Part shown: piece by piece, positions 37,301 to 45,064 of the stretch
Position numbering within the stretch: position 1 is the first letter of the stretch
Layout of the letters: each line of letters opens with the position of its first letter
Source of the DNA: Sphingobacteriales bacterium
Lineage (GTDB): Bacteria; Bacteroidota; Bacteroidia; Chitinophagales; UBA2359
Assembly (NCBI GenBank): GCA_016718845.1
Contig: JADKCK010000109.1
Span: 19,687-83,686 of the forward strand
Length of the DNA stretch: 64,000 nucleotides
Direction: 5' to 3'
Notes under the pieces: model-generated
The model's database searches: none
What the model saw: only the letters and a program-made list of their open reading frames with translations
Told to the model about the DNA's origin: nothing
Position numbers and translations under genes: made by a program

Positions 37301-40300
37301 GTTTCCATCAAAGATTACATCGTTGCACACCTGTACCGTAACACTCTGCCCATTAGTAAGTGCCGTAGTAGTAAAGGTATTAGTTGTACTATAAGTGCCC
37401 TGTGGCGAGCCATTTAGGTAAAACTGATAGTGTGTACCGCCGCTGCCCGTAAAGGTGACAGACTCACCCGAACAGATGGTATTGTCGGCATCTGACGAAA
37501 CGATTCCTGCTGTTGGTGCTGCATTAATAATAACCGATGCAGTAGCTGTTACCGCAGGGCATCCGCCCGAAGCAGCTATGGTATATGTAACCGTGTAAGT
37601 ACCCGCTGTGCTAGTGCTTGGCGTAATAATACCCGTAGAAGATGCTATTGTTAATCCCGCTGTGCTGCTGTATGTGCCGCCACTTGTGCCCGTTAAGGTA
37701 GGGCTAATGGTACCGCCATTGCTACAAACAGGCGAGCCTGCATAACTAATACTTGCCGTAGGTAAGGTTGTTACTGTCACCGAGGTAGTAGCTGTTACCG
37801 CAGGGCATCCGCCAGCCGCTGCTATGGTGTAGGTTACGGTATAAGTGCCTGCTGTGCTAGTGCTTGGCGTAATAATACCCGTAGACGAAGCTATGGTTAA
37901 ACCCGCCGTGCTGCTGTATGTACCACCACTTGTGCCCGTTAATGTCGGGCTGATAGTACCGCTACTACTACAAACAGGCGAGCCTGCATAACTAATAGTT
38001 GCTGTTGGTAAAGTTGTTACTGTCACCGAGGTAGTAGCTGTTACAGCAGGACAACCACCCGCCGCTGCTATGGTATATGTAACCGTGTAAGTACCCGCTG
38101 TGCTAGTACTTGGTGTAATAATACCCGTAGATGGAGCTATTGTTAAACCAGCCGTACTGCTGTATGTGCCGCCACTTGTACCCGTTAATGTCGGGCTAAT
38201 GGTACCGCCATTGCTACAAACAGGCGAGCCTGCATAACTAATACTTGCTGTGGGTAAAGCTGTTACTGTCACCGAGGTAGTTGCTGTTACAGCAGGGCAT
38301 CCGCCCGATGCTGCTATGGTGTAAGTAACCGTATAAGTGCCTGCCGTGCTTGTGCTTGGCGTAATAATACCCGTAGATGGAGCTATGGTTAAACCCGCCG
38401 TGCTGCTGTATGTTCCGCCACTTGTACCCGTTAAGGTAGGGCTAATGGTACCGCTACTACTACAAACAGGCGAGCCTGCATAGCTAATAGTTGCTGTTGG
38501 TAAAGTTGTTACTACAACCGAGGTCGTAGACGTAGAACTGCAATTGGCTGCATTAGTAACTGTTACGGTATAAGTGCCTGCCATGGCGGTAGTAGCATTG
38601 CTAATGTTAGGATTTTGAGCAGCACTGCTAAAACTATTTGGTCCGCTCCACGCATAAGAGGTACCGCCACTAGCTGTTAGGTTAATGGTATTGCCCGAAC
38701 AAACGGGGCTATTGCTACCTGCTACTGCTGTAGGTAGTGCATTTACGGTAGTGACAATGGCACTTGATGTTGTACAGCAAACAGCGTTTATGTTATCTAC
38801 CGTAATGGGGTTGGGTGCCGCCGACCCAAAAGTAACAGCTCCCGAGCCATAATTACCATCACCGCTACCTGCGGGTGTCAAAAATTTGTTGTTCAAAAAT
38901 CCACCATCAGAAGTGTAGGCTACAAAAAACTTGATAGTGCCGCCTGCATAACCCAACAAAGATTTAGCTATTGCCATTTCAAAACCTTGCGTGTTGCTGC
39001 CACTTGTGGGGCTTATGTTTCCTTCTAAGGTTGATGAAGTATTATCGCCCAAAAAAGTATTTGAGCCACTGGCACTTAGGGTGTACAAATCGTAAAAATA
39101 ATTATTGTGCGACGCATTTGTACCAATTACTAAACAGTAATCTGCATTAAAACCCGAGTCGAAGGTAGTACCGCTATTAAAGGTATTGATACCTCCGGGT
39201 GCGCCTGTTCGTCCAAAGTTAGCAGTGTTGTAGCCTCCCGATTTGGAGTCGATGAATATCAGTATTCGGTTGTTATTTTGTACATTACCAGCTAAACCAA
39301 TATAAATATCGTTGTTGTTACCGCCCGTTACATACAAGGCATTTGGTTTCGTGACCGTACCAAAACCTGTACTTGGTGCGGGTCCGCCTGCCGATGTAGC
39401 AATAGGGCTTCCCCAAGCTGTTTCGGTTATTGTTCCATCAAATATAACATCGTTACAAGCTTGTACCGTAACACTTTGTCCGTTGGTTAAGGTATTGGTT
39501 ACATAGGTATTGGTGGTACTGTAAGTGCCTTGTGGCGAGCCATTTAGGTAAAACTGATAATGCGTACCGCCGCCGCCCGTAAAAGTAACAGATTGCCCCG
39601 TACAGATGGTGTTATCGGCATCGGACGAGTTAAGTGTGGTGCTAGGCGAAGTATTAATGATAACTGCTGTAGTTGCCGTTGCGGTACAGCCATTGCTATC
39701 GGTAACAGTAACGGTATAAGTACCCCCATTAGCTGCTACTGCATTGCTAATGTTTGGGTTTTGTGTAGTATTAGTAAAACCGTTTGGTCCCGCAATTAGC
39801 CACAACGAGACCCGGCTGGCAGTTAAATTGATGGTACTGCCCGAACAAACGGGGCTATTGCTACCTGCCGTTGCTGCTGCCACCGTATTTACTAACACCG
39901 CCTGATTACCCGACGTAGCTGCATCACAACCATTGCCTGTGCAAGTGTAAATAGCCCTGAAATAAGTAGTAGCTGTTATGGGTAAAGATGTTTGTGGATT
40001 GAGACCAGTACCAAAATTAACCCAAGTGCCAGGTGTAGGTGTGCTGTATTGCCATTGTATGGTACAAGTACCTGTGCCGTTAATAGGTGTTGCCGTAAGT
40101 TGTACGGTGTTATTGGGGCAAACAATGGCATTGTCTACACTTATAGATATGGCAGGGTCGGATTGTATGCTAACAGTAGTAGTTGAGTTAGCGGTACAAT
40201 TGTTGGCATCGGTAACTGCTACGGTATATACACCTGCATTTACTAACTGTGCATTAGTAATGCTTGGGTTTTGTGTGCCATTTGAGTAGCTATTAGGTCC

Positions 40301-40432
40301 TGTCCAGCTATAAGAAGTACCCCCTGTTGCCGAAAGGTTTACGGTTCCGCCTATGCAAACGGGGCTGGTGTTAGACGAAGTTACATTCATAGGAGGATAA
40401 ACGGTAACAGTTAGCGTAAAGTTGCTACCCAC
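34340..40432 (-). CDS. Giant adhesin 2, main C-terminal fragment as read
   Basis: 2030-residue open frame. The GTG/Met start is artificial; the frame continues upstream after indels (…RTAPANCVGSNFTLTV…). It includes both CBM9-like domains, each holding FIDSK(S/T)GG(Y/F)N and GFE(M/F)AI(A/S)K, all the 246-bp and 255-bp repeats, and the SprB repeats. Confidence 0.75.
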   Translation of the reverse strand: MGSNFTLTVTVYPPMNVTSSNTSPVCIGGTVNLSATGGTSYSWTGPNSYSNGTQNPSITNAQLVNAGVYTVAVTDANNCTANSTTTVSIQSDPAISISVDNAIVCPNNTVQLTATPINGTGTCTIQWQYSTPTPGTWVNFGTGLNPQTSLPITATTYFRAIYTCTGNGCDAATSGNQAVLVNTVAAATAGSNSPVCSGSTINLTASRVSLWLIAGPNGFTNTTQNPNISNAVAANGGTYTVTVTDSNGCTATATTAVIINTSPSTTLNSSDADNTICTGQSVTFTGGGGTHYQFYLNGSPQGTYSTTNTYVTNTLTNGQSVTVQACNDVIFDGTITETAWGSPIATSAGGPAPSTGFGTVTKPNALYVTGGNNNDIYIGLAGNVQNNNRILIFIDSKSGGYNTANFGRTGAPGGINTFNSGTTFDSGFNADYCLVIGTNASHNNYFYDLYTLSASGSNTFLGDNTSSTLEGNISPTSGSNTQGFEMAIAKSLLGYAGGTIKFFVAYTSDGGFLNNKFLTPAGSGDGNYGSGAVTFGSAAPNPITVDNINAVCCTTSSAIVTTVNALPTAVAGSNSPVCSGNTINLTASGGTSYAWSGPNSFSSAAQNPNISNATTAMAGTYTVTVTNAANCSSTSTTSVVVTTLPTATISYAGSPVCSSSGTISPTLTGTSGGTYSSTAGLTIAPSTGIITPSTSTAGTYTVTYTIAASGGCPAVTATTSVTVTALPTASISYAGSPVCSNGGTISPTLTGTSGGTYSSTAGLTIAPSTGIITPSTSTAGTYTVTYTIAAAGGCPAVTATTSVTVTTLPTATISYAGSPVCSSSGTISPTLTGTSGGTYSSTAGLTIASSTGIITPSTSTAGTYTVTYTIAAAGGCPAVTATTSVTVTTLPTASISYAGSPVCSNGGTISPTLTGTSGGTYSSTAGLTIASSTGIITPSTSTAGTYTVTYTIAASGGCPAVTATASVIINAAPTAGIVSSDADNTICSGESVTFTGSGGTHYQFYLNGSPQGTYSTTNTFTTTALTNGQSVTVQVCNDVIFDGNFTETAWGSPISTSSGGPASSGFGNNRIDALYLSGNTTQLNFGIAGNVVNGSGNKVLFFIDSKTGGFNNLSSWTNRSGSPYYSIENLNGGITFDSGFSPDYIVGINQASGLMYFDLYDMQANTNTFLGTAGSAGLAFTANTATGDYTKGFEFAISKAALGSPTGNMQVFAMVVNDPGIGVPTTLSNQFLSPAGSGQGNYGNGSVSFGSEPANPITLSSGTNICCTTSSAIVTTVNTPATANAGTPQTVCSNGSITLAGSIGGGATSSTWTASSGTFSDASSLTTTYTPSITSGTVTLTLTTDDPAGPCVAAVSTVVITVNAAATANAGTPQTVCSNGTITLAGSIGGGATSSTWTASSGTFSDASSLTSTYTPSITSGTVTLTLTTDDPAGPCTAATSTVVITVNAAATANAGTPQTVCSGGSVTLAGSIGGGATSSTWTASSGTFSDASSLTSTYTPSITSGTVTLTLTTDDPAGPCVAAVSTVVITVNESPSVTTSTTNVLCFGQTNGSATANVIGGTPAYSYTWNTSPTQTTQTANNLSAGIYTVIVTDQNNCSTTTNATITAPTAILSASSVLTNETCNQLDNGLIDVSVSGGTSPYTYVWSNGANTQDINPAMAGVYVVTITDNNACTTILSQTVLEPNPFSVTITSTNETCNELNDGTASTNVLGGTAPYTYLWSNTATTANISGIKADTYTVTVTDSNNCTTSATTLITQPDVLTISQPLVTNESCVAANNGSIAVSVNGGTTPYTYTWSNAGGNVPTISGLDAGTYELTVTDALNCSTKTIAILVASNPTPTISIAASATICDGGVANLVATVNNPDAANCGIQWQSSPDGSSWSNISGANGITYTSSALNATTHYQAIYDCTSPCDATSNAVIITINAAPSISISGTTSVCVGSDATLTATPTGGANGCAIQWESSPNGTTWTPIPNANGTTYTTPVLSVTTYYHATYTCGGDGCTTATSATATVTVTPLPTIIIDGQ
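35835..36600 (-). repeat. Three tandem 255-bp coding repeats in giant adhesin 2
   Basis: The landmark TTGCCCCCCCTCC occurs at 36001, 36256 and 36511, a strict 255-bp (85-codon) period. Each unit encodes TPQTVCSNG...SSTWTASSGTFSDASSL. A diverged relative of this unit lies in adhesin 1 near 27540-27800. Confidence 0.88.
37530..38515 (-). repeat. Four tandem 246-bp coding repeats in giant adhesin 2
   Basis: The landmark GCAGGGCATCC (or a close variant) occurs near 37554, 37800, 38046 and 38292, a 246-bp (82-codon) period. Units encode SISYAGSPVCS(N/S)GGTISPTL and are nearly identical in DNA. Confidence 0.88.
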
Positions 40433-40482
40433 ACAATTAGCAGGAGCAGTTCTGTTGGACGCACCGTAAAGTAACAGTTTGA

Positions 40483-41406
40483 TTACTCGCTTGTATTGGT
40501 AAGCGTACCGCTTAAAGTAGTGCCGCTAATAGTACCTGTACCTGTGATATTGGCATTAGCAGATTGACTGATAAGCGTGAAGTAGTACCGCAATGGCATT
40601 ATACTGGTGCCTAATGTGGTACTAAATGCCACACCACTACACACATTTTGAGCAGCAGGTGTTGCCGTACCAATAGGAGCATCTACTACCGTAATAGTGG
40701 CTAAATTGCTCGATGCAGTGGTACAAGATGTCCCACTCGAACGGTATTCGCAACGGTACGAGTATACACCCGCAACTAAACCACCTACCTGCAATGTACC
40801 CGTTGTAGCACCTATATAAGATACCCCTGCGGGTGTTCCAGCTACCACATCTGCCCAAATCGACCCGTTGAAATATTGCCATTGATAAACCGATGAATAT
40901 CCACCCGAAGCTGTGACGCTTAAAGTACCTGTTGCACCCGCACAAATAGGAGTACTAGTAGGGTTAGTAATACTTGGCTGGGCGACTACGGTTACTGTTA
41001 CCGCATTGCTAGTTATAGAAGTACAACCTGTGGTGCCCGAACTTATCACACATTGATAATAAATAGTGCCTGCCGATGCCGTAGATGGTGTATAGGTGCT
41101 TGATGTAGCTCCACTTATATTGGTATAAGACCCTCCAGCACCAGTAGCCGAAGATTGCCATTGATAGGTAGGTGTTGCACTACCACCTGTTGCAGCCGTA
41201 CTAAGTGCCACAGCAGAACCAATACAAGTAGATACCGATGTTGGTTGATTAGTAATAGATAAAGATGGATAGATATTTACCGTAGCACAATTCGAGGTTA
41301 ATCCATCGCATTCTACGCCAGTTTGTGTAATAAGGCATCTGAAAAAATATTGCCCTGCTGTAGCTGTTGGTACAGTATAGGTAGAAGCATTGCCTCCAGA
41401 TGCCAC
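40483..41406 (-). CDS. Giant adhesin 2 fragment (Ig-like modules) as read
   Basis: 307-residue open frame of Ig-like modules (QWQSSATGAGGSYTNISGA; YQWQYFNGSIW). It ends in …GTLTNTSE where the frame is lost. It is in frame with neither neighbour. The repeated C-x-G-x-A/S-V-x-L pattern is shared with the main fragment. Confidence 0.65.
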   Translation of the reverse strand: MASGGNASTYTVPTATAGQYFFRCLITQTGVECDGLTSNCATVNIYPSLSITNQPTSVSTCIGSAVALSTAATGGSATPTYQWQSSATGAGGSYTNISGATSSTYTPSTASAGTIYYQCVISSGTTGCTSITSNAVTVTVVAQPSITNPTSTPICAGATGTLSVTASGGYSSVYQWQYFNGSIWADVVAGTPAGVSYIGATTGTLQVGGLVAGVYSYRCEYRSSGTSCTTASSNLATITVVDAPIGTATPAAQNVCSGVAFSTTLGTSIMPLRYYFTLISQSANANITGTGTISGTTLSGTLTNTSE

Positions 41407-43085
41407 ATTTGCCCAGCCATCGGGCAGTTAGAGGTAGATACTTGCCATTGGTAACTAAACGTTCCGGTGCCACCTGTTGCCGCTGTGGTTAATGTTAAAC
41501 TATAGTTTTGACAGATATCGGCATCAGTTGGTTGGGTAAGCATTGTTGGGTCGGCTACTACGGTTACGGTTGTATAGGCTGGTATCGACCATCCACAACA
41601 ACCATCTTTTTCTTTATATTTAATGGTATAAACACCTGCGGTATTAAAGGGACCAAAAGTAGGTGTTGCTGAATTTGATGTGTTAGTTGTTAAATTTGAG
41701 GTAAGTGCTGCCCCACAAGCGGGCGAAGTAACGTTATTACCATCAAAAACGTCCCAATCAAAATCTTCGGGGGTGTTCCAACTGGTTTTACTCATGTCTA
41801 CGCTTCCGCCAATACATATTGTTGATGCACTTGGTGTAATAACGGGTGCTGTTCGAGCATCGGCAGAGATAACCAAATAATCGGTAAAGGTGACACCACC
41901 AACTGTAATACTTGATGTTTGATTGGCTGTATTGGTGTATACAATAGGGCTTGTAGAGTTTAAAGTAGTACTACCTAAGTTGCCCCTACAATCGTTTACG
42001 GTTGCAAAGCCTGTACCCGAAAACGACCATGTTGGCGATACCTGACTGGTTGATAAGTAAATTTCTGAATTTCTACAAGGTTTATAGTTGTTGTAATTAA
42101 TGGTAACCGTTGGGCTTGTAGGTATAGTTACAGATGGAGAAGAGGTTGTTCCTGTTCCGCCGGATTGAGAGAGTACTTGTGCCGAAATACCAGTAGCACC
42201 ATCTCGCCCACGACCACCTGCTGCGCCATTTGCACCTTTACTACCATTACCACCTGCTCCTACTTCGCCCGTACAAGCACCAGCTCCCGAGCCGCCGTTA
42301 CCGCCTGTGCCACCGCCACCGCCAGTTTGACCTGTACCACCTGTACCTGCCGTTCCGGCTACAAGAGTTGTGCTACTTATAGTACCTAATGTGCCGTTTA
42401 CCCATCTTGGAAACGACGACCCTGCACCCCATGCACCTGCACCGCCTTGACCACCTTGTCCGCCAGAGCCACCTGCACCACCGCCATTTCCACCTCCATC
42501 ATCTACTACGCACCAGCAGCATCCGCACTCGGCATTAGAGCCACCACCGCCGCCGCCAGCACCACCACCGCCGCCTGTACCATCGCCGCCATTTGCCGAT
42601 TGAGGGGCAGGTACAAAAAAGTTGGAGTAGGTAATGTTGGTTGGTCTATCGCCTGCTGTATGATTGGGTGTACCTAATGTACCATTTGTTGCCTCTGATA
42701 CACCTATGCCACCCGATGCACTAGCACCCGGACCACCTGGTCGTCCGCCACCACCGCCACCACCAGCACTAGGGTCTCGTGCAGCACCTGCTCCACCATT
42801 AGAGCCTACAGTACCAGATGCACCTGATACACAACCAGATGCATCTCCATCACCACCACGTCCGCCATTACCACCATTACCACCTGCTCGGGCACCGCCT
42901 CCAACGGTTGCTCCGCCTGTACCACCATTACCAGGTGCTCCATCACAAGAGCCATTGTTACCGCCACCACCTGTATTTCCGTTAGAGCCAGCAGCTCCTA
43001 AACCCGAACCTGAAACGCCATTGGCAGCAGCACCGCTAGTAATATTTACAACGAATAATTTTATCCCGATGAGTTGTCTATCCAT
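41313..43085 (-). CDS. Giant adhesin 2 fragment with glycine-rich region as read
   Basis: 590-residue frame. Residues about 15-310 are extremely Gly-rich (GGxGGxGG, with Asn, Ala, Ser and Thr), resembling PE_PGRS-type or collagen-like low-complexity surface sequence. Ig-like modules with Cys follow (SVDMSKTSWNTPEDFDW). The last 35 residues or so (after TSNCP) are out of frame. The MDRQLIG start is artificial; upstream sequence (…NYGLWIDNSSG) is in another frame. Confidence 0.65.
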   Translation of the reverse strand: MDRQLIGIKLFVVNITSGAAANGVSGSGLGAAGSNGNTGGGGNNGSCDGAPGNGGTGGATVGGGARAGGNGGNGGRGGDGDASGCVSGASGTVGSNGGAGAARDPSAGGGGGGGRPGGPGASASGGIGVSEATNGTLGTPNHTAGDRPTNITYSNFFVPAPQSANGGDGTGGGGGAGGGGGGSNAECGCCWCVVDDGGGNGGGAGGSGGQGGQGGAGAWGAGSSFPRWVNGTLGTISSTTLVAGTAGTGGTGQTGGGGGTGGNGGSGAGACTGEVGAGGNGSKGANGAAGGRGRDGATGISAQVLSQSGGTGTTSSPSVTIPTSPTVTINYNNYKPCRNSEIYLSTSQVSPTWSFSGTGFATVNDCRGNLGSTTLNSTSPIVYTNTANQTSSITVGGVTFTDYLVISADARTAPVITPSASTICIGGSVDMSKTSWNTPEDFDWDVFDGNNVTSPACGAALTSNLTTNTSNSATPTFGPFNTAGVYTIKYKEKDGCCGWSIPAYTTVTVVADPTMLTQPTDADICQNYSLTLTTAATGGTGTFSYQWQVSTSNCPMAGQMWHLEAMLLPILYQQLQQGNIFSDALLHKLA

Positions 43086-43591
43086 AAACCATAGTTTGAG
43101 TTACCCCGACTACCTGTTGTGGCAGAAGTAGCTGGCGTACTTATATTTAAATCTATTAATTTCCAGTTATTGGCGCTACTACTTCTAAAGCCCATATTAT
43201 GCCCTACGCTAACACCGATGCCGTAGTGACTATAAGCCGAGCCTGTGCAACTTATGTTAGTGGTAGAGTTTGAGCCTTTTGACCAAATACCACTTGTTAC
43301 GGTATAGCCTCCTTCGATAATCAGGTTAGCTGGGATATCTACAATAGCCGATTCTGTGTAGTTGCCGTTGGCTATTTTTATTTGCGAAATACCTAAGGAT
43401 GCAGCTCGGGCTAAGGCTCCGTTAGTACCTGTTAAGGTGGCACAAGGGCTGTTGGGTCCGCCACAAGTACTGTTATTTATACCTGTGGTTGCTACGTTTA
43501 TGGCATCGCAAATGGGTGCCCCTATATTAATTACGCAAGATGCGGCAGTTGCGTTAGCAGCAGCGCAAGCATCAACGTAGGTTAGGTGATG
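43061..43591 (-). CDS. Giant adhesin 2 fragment (beta-helix-like domain), no start codon of its own
   Basis: Translated by hand: an open stretch from about 43591 to the stop at 43061. It begins TYVDACAAANATAASC, contains GALARAASLGISQIKIANGN and LIIEGGYTVTSGIW, and ends NYGLWIDNSSG. The LIIEGGY and IKIANG strands look like a right-handed beta-helix of the Pmp/DUF1565 kind. It bridges the fragments at 43582-44688 and 41313-43085. Confidence 0.6.
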   Translation of the reverse strand, partial: HHLTYVDACAAANATAASCVINIGAPICDAINVATTGINNSTCGGPNSPCATLTGTNGALARAASLGISQIKIANGNYTESAIVDIPANLIIEGGYTVTSGIWSKGSNSTTNISCTGSAYSHYGIGVSVGHNMGFRSSSANNWKLIDLNISTPATSATTGSRGNSNYGLWIDNSSG

Positions 43592-44688
43592 ATAGCCGAA
43601 CCGCCCGAACTACCTGTTGTCCATACCACTGATGAGCCAGTAGCTGCCGACAATGTACCAGGTGTTACGCCCGAAATTGTCCAGCTAAAAGTTTGGTTTT
43701 GTGCCGAACCAGGTACAATAGCTGTTAAAGCGCTTAGTGTAATAGCCGTACCCGGCAATACATTGCTACCGCAAACATTAGGCGTAGATTGGACAGGTGG
43801 TGCAGAGTCGGCAGTGCCAAAACCTGCCGGAAAGCCTATTGTTAAACCACTCGAACTACCACCAAAGGGCGTATAAGTAACCCTAAAACCTTTGTAGTCG
43901 GTATTAGTTGTAAAATCGGCAGAGCAATTAGAGGTTGCTAAACAACGATAAGCACGTGTGCCGGGTATTTGTGGCGGTGTGTAAGATGCCGATGTAGCGT
44001 TGGGTATGTTTTGCCAATTGCTAACCGAACCAAAGGTAGTGCCTGTATAGTCGGATACTTGCCATTGATAAAAGCGTCCTAAGCTTCTACCATTGGCATC
44101 GGTATTTGAAGTAACTTGCAAAGTAGTGTTTGTGCCCATACAAATTACCCTATCAATATTGCCATTAGGTGCGGAGGCATAGGACAAGGTTGGAGCAAAA
44201 CCATATTTCCAATAATAACTCCATTGTACTTGATAGGTTCCGCCACCGCACGACCTAGCGCTACCTGTGTGGTAGTTCCATTGGCAGGGGTTTTCGGAGG
44301 TAATAACTAAATTATCTACTTGTGCATATCCGCCACATACATTATCATCGCCACCACATAAACCGCCATCTAATTCACGTCCGTCTAATTGAATGTACAC
44401 TTGGTCGCCGTAGGTGCGATTGGTGGGATTAATAAAATTATAATTGTATAATCCAAGCCAACCGCATCCACAATCTTCGCAGTGTAGTGTGGGCGAGTTG
44501 GTCCAAGTTGCATTGTCGAAAGAGCCACGCACATAAAGATCGGGGTCGGGTCCAGAATAACAGTCGCCACATCCTGGTTCGGAATAATAAGCGTTATCTA
44601 TATCAACTTCTACATTTATGGTTTGGGTATAAGCACTTAATGACATTAAAGTCAATAAAATAATTATTACTATATGTATTTTATTCAT
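43582..44688 (-). CDS. Giant adhesin 2, N-terminal fragment as read
   Basis: 368-residue frame with signal peptide (MNKIHIVIIILLTLMSLSAYTQ), a Cys-rich domain (SEPGCGDCYSGPDPDLYVRG, LHCEDCGCGWLGLYNYNF), then Ig-like modules ending GSSGGSAIIT. The frame is lost at about 43582. It starts 22 bp after the VCBS-protein locus ends (44711), so the LRR-PAP2-VCBS operon may read into it. Confidence 0.7.
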   Translation of the reverse strand: MNKIHIVIIILLTLMSLSAYTQTINVEVDIDNAYYSEPGCGDCYSGPDPDLYVRGSFDNATWTNSPTLHCEDCGCGWLGLYNYNFINPTNRTYGDQVYIQLDGRELDGGLCGGDDNVCGGYAQVDNLVITSENPCQWNYHTGSARSCGGGTYQVQWSYYWKYGFAPTLSYASAPNGNIDRVICMGTNTTLQVTSNTDANGRSLGRFYQWQVSDYTGTTFGSVSNWQNIPNATSASYTPPQIPGTRAYRCLATSNCSADFTTNTDYKGFRVTYTPFGGSSSGLTIGFPAGFGTADSAPPVQSTPNVCGSNVLPGTAITLSALTAIVPGSAQNQTFSWTISGVTPGTLSAATGSSVVWTTGSSGGSAIIT

Positions 44689-44821
44689 GTATTAATATTT
44701 ACTTTTAGGGTTATTTAGTAGTTGAAGGATATTTTATTATTATTGGTGTACCTTCTTTGGTAATAACTAATAGTGTGTTATTATCAAGTGTTAGTACCTC
44801 TTTGGTTTCGGGGTTGTATAT

Positions 44822-45064
44822 TTATACCTGTTTTATAGGCAGGATATAAAGCCATTTATTGTTAGTTGTATAGGTAAAAAATTGTCCTCTGTTGGCATCC
44901 ATTGTGCCTATTTCATCGCGCATTTCTTTATTTTGACCTAATACTAACATGCTTTTTGCGTTTGGGGTATCAATAGCATAAAACTTATTTACTGGTGCTT
45001 CTTGTATTTTTTCGGGTAGTATATGGGGTGCATAGTTACCATCTTTTTCTTTTTTTAGCATCAC
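44822..45064 (-). CDS. VCBS protein, C-terminal fragment as read
   Basis: 80-residue frame from a GTG. It contains RDEIGTMDANRG, the family's C-terminal signature, and stops at the in-frame TAA. Confidence 0.55.
   Translation of the reverse strand: MMLKKEKDGNYAPHILPEKIQEAPVNKFYAIDTPNAKSMLVLGQNKEMRDEIGTMDANRGQFFTYTTNNKWLYILPIKQV

Larger units (their letters stand above)
34340..44688 (-). pseudogene. Giant adhesin 2, reconstructed across several frameshifts (about 3450 residues)
   Basis: Five open segments in the same direction join with single-base shifts near 43582, 43065, 41420 and 40435-40490 (about three shifts in the last interval). Order: signal peptide; a Cys-rich domain (CGDCYSGPDPDLYVRG); Ig-like; a beta-helix/polymorphic-outer-membrane-like domain (IKIANGNYTESAIVDIPANL); a Gly-rich low-complexity stretch; many Ig-like modules; two copies of a CBM9-like domain (FDGTITETAWGSP / FDGNFTETAWGSP); four 82-residue and three 85-residue repeats; about four SprB-type repeats; and two Cys-rich Ig-like modules ending PTIIIDGQ. 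No T9SS tail is seen. The C-terminal third is closely similar to adhesin 1, also in DNA. Surface adhesin by inference. Confidence 0.72.

Noticed and set aside
42664..43131. 155-codon proline-rich plus-strand open frame
   Set aside because: It is the exact antisense of the glycine-rich segment of giant adhesin 2 (GGN codons read backwards as NCC proline).
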